From Kiritimatiellaceae bacterium (GTDB taxonomy: Bacteria; Verrucomicrobiota; Kiritimatiellia; Kiritimatiellales; Pontiellaceae), in assembly GCA_002691095.1 (NCBI GenBank), contig NZGU01000010.1, forward strand, positions 8,239 to 23,156: 14,918 nucleotides of DNA, read 5' to 3'. The position numbers were made by a program, and so were the translations under genes. How positions within the stretch are numbered: position 1 is the first letter of the stretch; the number at the start of each line of letters is the position of its first letter. Below the pieces are notes generated by a model, which worked only from the letters and a program-made list of their open reading frames with translations, was not told the origin of the DNA and made no database searches. Positions 6,733 to 12,285 of the stretch are shown one piece after another.

Positions 6733-8063
6733 AGCCGTTACGAAAGCTAGATATATTTAATTACAGTATTGGTGATCTGGGGATTAATTTAAATTTTCAG
6801 CTGATTGCTTTCTTCCTAGCCTATTTTTATACGGACGTTTTCGGGCTCTCACCGGCTCACATGGCGGGGTTGTTTTTGGCGGCGCGCGTGTGGGATGCGG
6901 TTAACGATCCGCTGATGGGATATTTGGCGGATCATACTCGTTCGCGCTGGGGACGTTTCCGTCCTTATCTGTTGTTTGGTGCGCTGCCGCTGAATGTGGT
7001 GATGGTTGCGTGTTTTTATGTGCCGGAATGGTCGGGGTCGGCGAAGATTGTGTATGCGTATGTCACGTATATCTTGCACGGCATGCTGTTTACGGCGGTT
7101 GGGCTTCCCTACTCTTCGATTAGTGCCGTGTTGACTCAGGATCAACAGGAGCGGGCGGTCATTTCCACGTTTCGTATGTTTTTTGCCATCATCGTTGCCA
7201 TGAGTTTAGTGAGCATTGGGGTGCGCCCTTTTATTGCGCGCTTTGCCAACGAACAGATCGGGTTTTTTACGGTGGCTCTTTTGTTTGGTGCGATTTCCAC
7301 GCTTTTAATTCTGGTTGCATTTTGGCGGACGCGGGAGCGAGTAGAGGCACCGCGTGAGAGCTATGGACTGAAAGATATTTGGCCGATTGTGCGTTCGAAC
7401 GATGCGTTGTTGACGTTGGCGCTGGCCATGTTCTTTAACACCTGTTTCTGGGTCACGGCGAATCAGGTGGCCCTCTACTACTTTAAATATATCCTCAAGA
7501 ACGAAGACCTCTTTTCGGTGTTCTTCCTCTATATGCTTCCGGCAAATATTGTGGGAGTGCTGTTGGTTCCGTGGCTGACAAAAAGAGTGGGCAAGTTGAA
7601 GGTGTTTATGGGGGGTAGCTTGTTGGTGGGTGTGTCGGGTCTGGCGCGTCATTTGCTGCCGGTCGAGCTGTTGGAGTTGTTCATTGGGCTATCGATTGTG
7701 GGAACGATTGGAGGGATGTTCTGCTCGATTACGCAGTGGGGGATGGTGCCGGATACGGTTGAGTATGGAGAGTGGAAGTCGGGCATTCGATCGGAAGGAA
7801 TTCCGTTTGCCTTCTTCTCGTTCACGCAGAAAGCGGGAATTGCGATTGCTGGAGCGATGACCGGCTGGATTTTGTCCGGAGCTGGTTATGTGGCGAACAC
7901 CGAGTTGGTGCCAGCTGCTGAAAAGGCCATTCGGTTGCTGTTCAATGTGCTGCCTGCGGTTTATTCCTTAGCCTGTATGGTTGTGTTGTGTTTTTACAAA
8001 TTAGATCGGCAACAGTTTGATCGAATCTTGGTAGAGCTGAACGAACGCCATAGCAACCGCTGA
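6729..8063 (+). CDS. GPH-family sugar:cation symporter (XynP/MelB-like)
   Basis: A 444-residue inner-membrane transporter of the glycoside-pentoside-hexuronide:cation symporter family, within the major facilitator fold. The N terminus KLDIFNYSIGDLGINLNFQ is typical, as are the family signature AARVWDAVNDPLMGYLADHT with RSRWGRFRPYLLFGALPL, the LPYSSISAVLTQDQQERA loop, and in the C half QWGMVPDTVEYGEWKSGIRSEG. About 12 hydrophobic segments are visible. Family members take up melibiose, xylosides or glucuronides with Na+ or H+; XynP-type members import xylo-oligosaccharides. The ATGA overlap with the GH52 gene makes short xylo-oligosaccharides the likely cargo (inference from context). The gene ends one base from the convergent regulator gene and has no visible terminator. 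Confidence 0.93.
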   Translation: MKPLRKLDIFNYSIGDLGINLNFQLIAFFLAYFYTDVFGLSPAHMAGLFLAARVWDAVNDPLMGYLADHTRSRWGRFRPYLLFGALPLNVVMVACFYVPEWSGSAKIVYAYVTYILHGMLFTAVGLPYSSISAVLTQDQQERAVISTFRMFFAIIVAMSLVSIGVRPFIARFANEQIGFFTVALLFGAISTLLILVAFWRTRERVEAPRESYGLKDIWPIVRSNDALLTLALAMFFNTCFWVTANQVALYYFKYILKNEDLFSVFFLYMLPANIVGVLLVPWLTKRVGKLKVFMGGSLLVGVSGLARHLLPVELLELFIGLSIVGTIGGMFCSITQWGMVPDTVEYGEWKSGIRSEGIPFAFFSFTQKAGIAIAGAMTGWILSGAGYVANTELVPAAEKAIRLLFNVLPAVYSLACMVVLCFYKLDRQQFDRILVELNERHSNR

Positions 8064-8064
8064 T

Positions 8065-9210
8065 TTAGCGCGATTTCTGAAGCTTTTTCCGATATTGACC
8101 CGGTGTAATGTGGTAGATGTTCTTAAACCCTTTGATGAGTGTGTCGACCGAATAGTATCCGCAGTTAAGTGCGATTTCGGAGAGGGTAGCGTTTGTACAC
8201 TCTAGCAGTTGCGCCACGGCTTTGCAGCGCTGGTAGCGGATCTCTTGTCCGGGAGTACGAATATAACTTTCTTGGAATGCTTTCTGTAGCCCTTGTTGTG
8301 TTATGCCCACTGCATGGGCTACATCGGTTGCTTGAATGCCGCGCTGGAAATGGTGGTGTATCCAGTGAAGTGCTTCGGAGACAATGGGGTTGCGAACGGC
8401 GTAGCAGTCGGTGCTGTGCCGGGCTATCACCCCTCGTGGTTTATGCCGAATAATGGGGGGTGACTGAGCGGGGGTTGGTTGGTTTAGAATCTTTTTGAGC
8501 TCTTGCGCAGCCCGTATCCCTAATCCTTCTAGGTCGCAGTCGATACTGCTGAGCCCGAGGGTCAGCCCGCTGTTGATTAAGTCGTCGTTGTCGACGCCTA
8601 GGACGGCAACATTTTCGGGTACGCGGAGTTCGTGTTTGAGGAGCAGGCTAATGAGTTCGGCTGCCATGGCATCCTCGTATGCAAGAAAGCCAATAGAAAA
8701 TTCGTGGATATTTTTTTTTCGGCGCTTCGCTTCTTGTTTTAGTTCGGTAATGACGCCGGGGTATATGTGGTCTGATTGCATGACATGGACCGTCCCGCCA
8801 TCTTTTTCCATGTATGCTTGGAAATATTGGAGGCGTTCTTCATACATTTTTAATCCTGCGGGAGAGAGGGCGAAGACTTCTCGGTATCCTTGGTCTCGGA
8901 AGTGTTCTGCTGCAAGATAAGCCGTTTGTTTGTTGTCTGTCACAACGCGCTGGATGGGCAGGTTGTGATCACTCAGGCCGAGGTCTATCAGCGGGATCCT
9001 GTGTGTTTTAAAATAATTTAAGGTGTCGGCACATTCGAGTAGCGCGATGCAGCCGTCGCCTTTCCAATCTTCTAAGAAGCCGATGTTATTGGTCGGGTTC
9101 TTCGGGCAGTTGAGTTGCCAGCCATGTTCGCGGGCTATTTGGGCTACACCCTTATGAATGCGGTAGTCATACCATTCGAGCAGTAGCAGAATATATTTTT
9201 GAGAAATCAT
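8065..9210 (-). CDS. XylR-like regulator: sugar-binding domain plus AraC helix-turn-helix
   Basis: A 381-residue cytoplasmic transcription factor. Residues about 4-260 form a LacI/periplasmic-binding-type effector domain (KYILLLLEWYDYRIHKGVAQ, VVTDNKQTAYLAAEHFRDQG, IGFLAYEDAMAAELI, VAVLGVDNDDLINSGLTLGL with the ligand-pocket VDND, LSSIDCDLEGLGIRAAQEL). There is no N-terminal LacI DNA-binding helix. Instead residues 273-378 are an AraC-type double helix-turn-helix: first HTH at 294-312, second at 343-375 with the LSEIALNCGYYSVDTLIKGF and TPGQYRK signatures. This layout is that of E. coli XylR, which activates xylose genes on binding xylose. Here it probably controls the flanking xylosidase-symporter genes, and perhaps the divergent 943-residue protein gene. 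The start is ATG at 9210; no Shine-Dalgarno is evident. Convergent with the symporter, one base apart. The exact effector is not shown by the sequence. Confidence 0.9.
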   Translation of the reverse strand: MISQKYILLLLEWYDYRIHKGVAQIAREHGWQLNCPKNPTNNIGFLEDWKGDGCIALLECADTLNYFKTHRIPLIDLGLSDHNLPIQRVVTDNKQTAYLAAEHFRDQGYREVFALSPAGLKMYEERLQYFQAYMEKDGGTVHVMQSDHIYPGVITELKQEAKRRKKNIHEFSIGFLAYEDAMAAELISLLLKHELRVPENVAVLGVDNDDLINSGLTLGLSSIDCDLEGLGIRAAQELKKILNQPTPAQSPPIIRHKPRGVIARHSTDCYAVRNPIVSEALHWIHHHFQRGIQATDVAHAVGITQQGLQKAFQESYIRTPGQEIRYQRCKAVAQLLECTNATLSEIALNCGYYSVDTLIKGFKNIYHITPGQYRKKLQKSR

Positions 9211-9272
9211 TAGAGTCGGTATTCACATGCAAGCAGATTCATTTTTTACGATTTGCTCTTCGTTAATAAGGA

Positions 9273-9302
9273 TTGTTAATGCGCATAGCAATACTTTATA
9301 AC
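9273..9302 (+). promoter_or_regulatory. Candidate promoter of the 943-residue protein gene
   Basis: TTGTTA (9273-9278) is followed by TATAAC (9297-9302) at 18 bases, or TTTATA (9295-9300) at 16 bases. Transcription would start near 9308, just upstream of the palindrome at 9315-9329, giving a leader of about 68 bases ending in a strong Shine-Dalgarno. Confidence 0.45.
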
Positions 9303-9314
9303 TCAAAACTGGCT

Positions 9315-9329
9315 CTAGATTTAATCTAG
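9315..9329. repeat. Perfect 15-bp palindrome, candidate operator or leader hairpin
   Basis: CTAGATT-T-AATCTAG is a perfect inverted repeat of 7 bases about a single central base, 46 bases ahead of the ATG at 9376 and a few bases downstream of the predicted transcription start. A symmetric site here suits a dimeric repressor. The one-base centre makes a full-length RNA hairpin impossible without opening the inner pairs. AraC-type proteins prefer direct repeats, so another regulator may be involved. Confidence 0.5.
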
Positions 9330-9363
9330 TTAATTTGTAGAGCGACGTAATTGTAAAATACTT

Positions 9364-9370
9364 GGAGGAG
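9364..9370 (+). promoter_or_regulatory. Strong Shine-Dalgarno of the 943-residue protein gene
   Basis: GGAGGAG ends five bases before the ATG at 9376. It is the strongest ribosome binding site in the window, in contrast to weak ones at the regulator, xylosidase and fusion genes, and fits high expression. Confidence 0.75.
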
Positions 9371-9375
9371 AGAGA

Positions 9376-12207
9376 ATGAAAAAATTATTGGCAATATTGG
9401 GTGTTGCAATGGGTGCGTGTATTTCGCATGCGGCAACAATTATTAATGCAGACTCTGATTTAATCATGGGGACTGCTTACGCAAACCATTACGGTAAGTA
9501 TGGAGATTATTTTGCGGCTGATGGCAAAAGGCTAGATTTAACTACGCCTACGATTGCGAAAGGTGCAACCTCGGGTACCACCACTTATGGTGCTGTTTCG
9601 GTATATTCAACCGTGAGTCGCAGTGGAACTGCGGGGTCTAATTTTGGGTGTTCAGACAGCGGTGGTTCTGGATGGCGTATTCGCATTAATAATGGAGGGG
9701 CGGCAAATGGCATCAAATACGAGAAAATGGATGCCTTTCTGGTCAACGAAGGTGTTGGTTCGGCGACGATGAATGCCGATAACGATACCATGGAGTTTTC
9801 GGGAAGAATTCAGAATAACTCAGGCTCAATGGTAGCGCAAGGGTCTGATTCGCAATGGCGCTTTGCGTTGCAGGCCGGGGGATCTTGGTATTTGACCGAT
9901 CCGGTTAATGCCACCGCTATTGGCTACGGGATGTCTGGACCAGCCAATATTTCGTATGGCATTGAGGCAACCGAAGAGGACTGGTATGCATATGATCCAA
10001 CCACCAAGCCTACAACTAATGGGGTGGTGGAGGTGGGCACTTTGGCTACACCAGATTTTACGCAGGTTACGGCGGCAGGTGTTCACCAGCAGCTTCTTTC
10101 AAACGGTACGGCCGGAAACCATGGAATGAAAACATTTACAGTTCAGGGGGTCATTAATGGTGCCGATGATGTGTGGACGGCGACGAACTCGGTTAACTGG
10201 GTCAATACGGATAATACAACCAATTCTGGTGCTTTTTACACGAACCAAGCTTTCGACTTCTCCAATACGGCTTCGCATTACGTCAGCCCATCGCTTATTG
10301 AGGGCATTACATCGGGCACTCCGATTTACGGTGCCTCGTTTGGAGATACACCCCGCTATGTTACCAACAGCGTCAATTTTGGGGCGGCTTTTGATTGGGG
10401 CATTTATCCAAATAACAATGGCGGTGCGCGTTTGCGGTTGAACAAACCAGACGGCGGAGTGGCAAGCGGTACGAACGTTCATAGTGGAGTTACATCAGGT
10501 CATAATTTGTTCATGTTCCCCCTGACGGGCTTTACGGAAAATGATGCTGACATTTCGTTGCAGACGTGGTCCAACCAAGGACCCGGTGGGCAGAATATGA
10601 CCGATGGTGAGATCCGCTTCGTGGTGGCTAAAATTTATAATGCAACCACCAATTGGGCCATATCGTCTCCCTTGACGCATGCTGTTGGGACCAATCAGTA
10701 CAGTACGGTGACAACCATAACCACATACCAGGGATTGGATTGGTTTAACTATGCCCCTGAATCGTATGGAGGTGTGGCAGAAGTGGGTACACAGGTTGCA
10801 CAGCCGTATCCCGGAGACGCTATTCTGGCAGGTTTCCGCTTGTCGGCAGCTGGTATCAGTACAAATAATTCACAAGCAGCGGTCATTGGTGGGCGCTCCT
10901 TCTCCTTTGTGGGTCGCGAATGGAATGAGTATGAAAATGATAACCTAGTGGTGAATGCTAATCCGCAGACGGATGCGGCTGGCACCGGTGGGAATGGTGT
11001 TCAGTGGGAATTGGGTAGTTTTGGTTTTGATGAAAACAATCCTATCTTGGCTCAAAATGCGATCTTGGGAAGTTCTAACAGTGCCCAACAAACCAACTGG
11101 TGGAATGGAGCTTCTGTTTACGGTGCATTGCAGCTTGATGGAACTTATCCGGATCCGGATCCCTCCATTGATTATGAGGCAAACACTGAATCCAACTTCA
11201 ACAGTGCAGCGTTGAGTGTTGCGCGCACCTCTGGTGGTGACGGCTTTAAAATCCAGTGGAATGGCGACTTCTATACCGGCGTGGGTGAAGTGGCAGGAGA
11301 GGATTATAAGAATGGACGCTACGCAGCAGGTGATGTTGCAACCGGACTGTTCGTTTGGAAAAGCGATGAGTTCTTGGGTGGTGAAGCGGGATCAACCTAC
11401 GAGATGACTTCGCTCAACGATGTGCTGAAAGCAAATGTAGCGTTTAAGCCGCAAGCGGATAACGTGCTGGCCTCAGGTAGCGTCCGGTTCGTGATTAAAG
11501 AGAACGACCAATACTATATTTCATATGCCAATACGTTCACAGAACAGGCAGATGATTCAGAAGTGGTTCGTCAGGCAACCGCAACGGCGTGGTTCCCCTT
11601 TGATCCGCTGACAAGTATTACAGCGGTTGATACAACCACCAATGCAACACAGGCGACATTGGAACTGACGGATGTGCAGGCGTTCGGTGTGTGGATGCAG
11701 GCAACGGTTGCCACCAATACAGGCTATCGACTCTATCCTCGGATCGGAATTGACAGCTTTGCGGCAGGCGCGATTGTAAATACGCCTACTGCGGCCAGTA
11801 GAAAAACAGCCTGGTTCAGTGAGTTTGTTGCCGGTATGGGCGAGCTTACGGGAGATGCGGACGATGCCGATGGTGATGGCGTGAAGAATATCATCGAGTA
11901 TGCGTTTGGTGGAAATCCGACGAATGCCTCAAACAAGGGTAATCAGCCCACAACAGGTGTAATTGAAAGCGGATCGTCAAATATGTTTGAGTTCATTTAT
12001 TTCGAACGTAGCGATGCCGCCCAAAGAGGATTGACGACATCCATCAAGGCGACAGACAACCTGATCTTTACGCCGTTTGCGGATGCCTCAAGCTTTGAGG
12101 TGAGCAGCGGACCATCAGAGCATGCAGGATATAATGCAGTAACAAACCATGTGCCGATGGATAGTAATGTTAAATATATCCGGGTGGATGTGGACTACGC
12201 TGAGTAA
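9376..12207 (+). CDS. Large secreted protein with three divergent repeats, unknown function
   Basis: I do not recognise this 943-residue protein. A clear Sec signal peptide (MKKLLAILGVAMGACISHA, cleavage after residue 19) makes it exported. The mature part is rich in Gly, Asn, Thr, Ser and aromatics, has few Lys or Cys, and looks all-beta. Three copies of a unit of about 250-290 residues can be followed by anchors in the same order: YGA at 71, 318 and 582; an RF dipeptide before a strand at 162, 414 and 704; and a Trp-aromatic segment ending in P at 203, 456 and 739. Copies 1 and 2 also share a GxTSGT box and a GV(V/A)EVGT box. Near the C terminus, GDADDADGDGVKNIIEYAFG (from 826) resembles the calcium-binding DxDxDG segments common at the end of secreted PVC proteins. 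No PEP-CTERM tail or lipobox is seen. A glycan-binding or surface-layer role is a guess. It is bounded by a strong ribosome site and a strong terminator. Confidence 0.85.
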   Translation: MKKLLAILGVAMGACISHAATIINADSDLIMGTAYANHYGKYGDYFAADGKRLDLTTPTIAKGATSGTTTYGAVSVYSTVSRSGTAGSNFGCSDSGGSGWRIRINNGGAANGIKYEKMDAFLVNEGVGSATMNADNDTMEFSGRIQNNSGSMVAQGSDSQWRFALQAGGSWYLTDPVNATAIGYGMSGPANISYGIEATEEDWYAYDPTTKPTTNGVVEVGTLATPDFTQVTAAGVHQQLLSNGTAGNHGMKTFTVQGVINGADDVWTATNSVNWVNTDNTTNSGAFYTNQAFDFSNTASHYVSPSLIEGITSGTPIYGASFGDTPRYVTNSVNFGAAFDWGIYPNNNGGARLRLNKPDGGVASGTNVHSGVTSGHNLFMFPLTGFTENDADISLQTWSNQGPGGQNMTDGEIRFVVAKIYNATTNWAISSPLTHAVGTNQYSTVTTITTYQGLDWFNYAPESYGGVAEVGTQVAQPYPGDAILAGFRLSAAGISTNNSQAAVIGGRSFSFVGREWNEYENDNLVVNANPQTDAAGTGGNGVQWELGSFGFDENNPILAQNAILGSSNSAQQTNWWNGASVYGALQLDGTYPDPDPSIDYEANTESNFNSAALSVARTSGGDGFKIQWNGDFYTGVGEVAGEDYKNGRYAAGDVATGLFVWKSDEFLGGEAGSTYEMTSLNDVLKANVAFKPQADNVLASGSVRFVIKENDQYYISYANTFTEQADDSEVVRQATATAWFPFDPLTSITAVDTTTNATQATLELTDVQAFGVWMQATVATNTGYRLYPRIGIDSFAAGAIVNTPTAASRKTAWFSEFVAGMGELTGDADDADGDGVKNIIEYAFGGNPTNASNKGNQPTTGVIESGSSNMFEFIYFERSDAAQRGLTTSIKATDNLIFTPFADASSFEVSSGPSEHAGYNAVTNHVPMDSNVKYIRVDVDYAE

Positions 12208-12232
12208 GTAAATTTACGAAGGTATGTTGAAG

Positions 12233-12261
12233 AAAGCGCCTCGATGATCGAGGCGCTTTTT
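12233..12261 (+). terminator. Intrinsic (Rho-independent) terminator
   Basis: A perfect 12-bp stem, AAAGCGCCTCGA (12233-12244) and TCGAGGCGCTTT (12248-12259), with a TGA triloop, ends in a run of five T (12257-12261). It begins 25 bases after the stop of the 943-residue protein gene and ends 24 bases before the start of the GH30-sulfatase gene, so it separates their expression. Confidence 0.92.
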
Positions 12262-12285
12262 GTGAAAGAATGGCGGAAACATAAG

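Noticed and set aside
9262..9334. Three GTTAAT hexamers (9262, 9275, 9329) as an operator array
   Set aside because: Spacing is irregular (13 and 54 bases) in AT-rich DNA; one copy overlaps the candidate -35 and another the palindrome edge.
12262..12285. In-frame GTG at 12262 as the start of the GH30-sulfatase gene
   Set aside because: It lies against the terminator T-run and would put eight charged or polar residues ahead of a normal signal peptide; ATG 12286 gives the expected KR plus hydrophobic leader.
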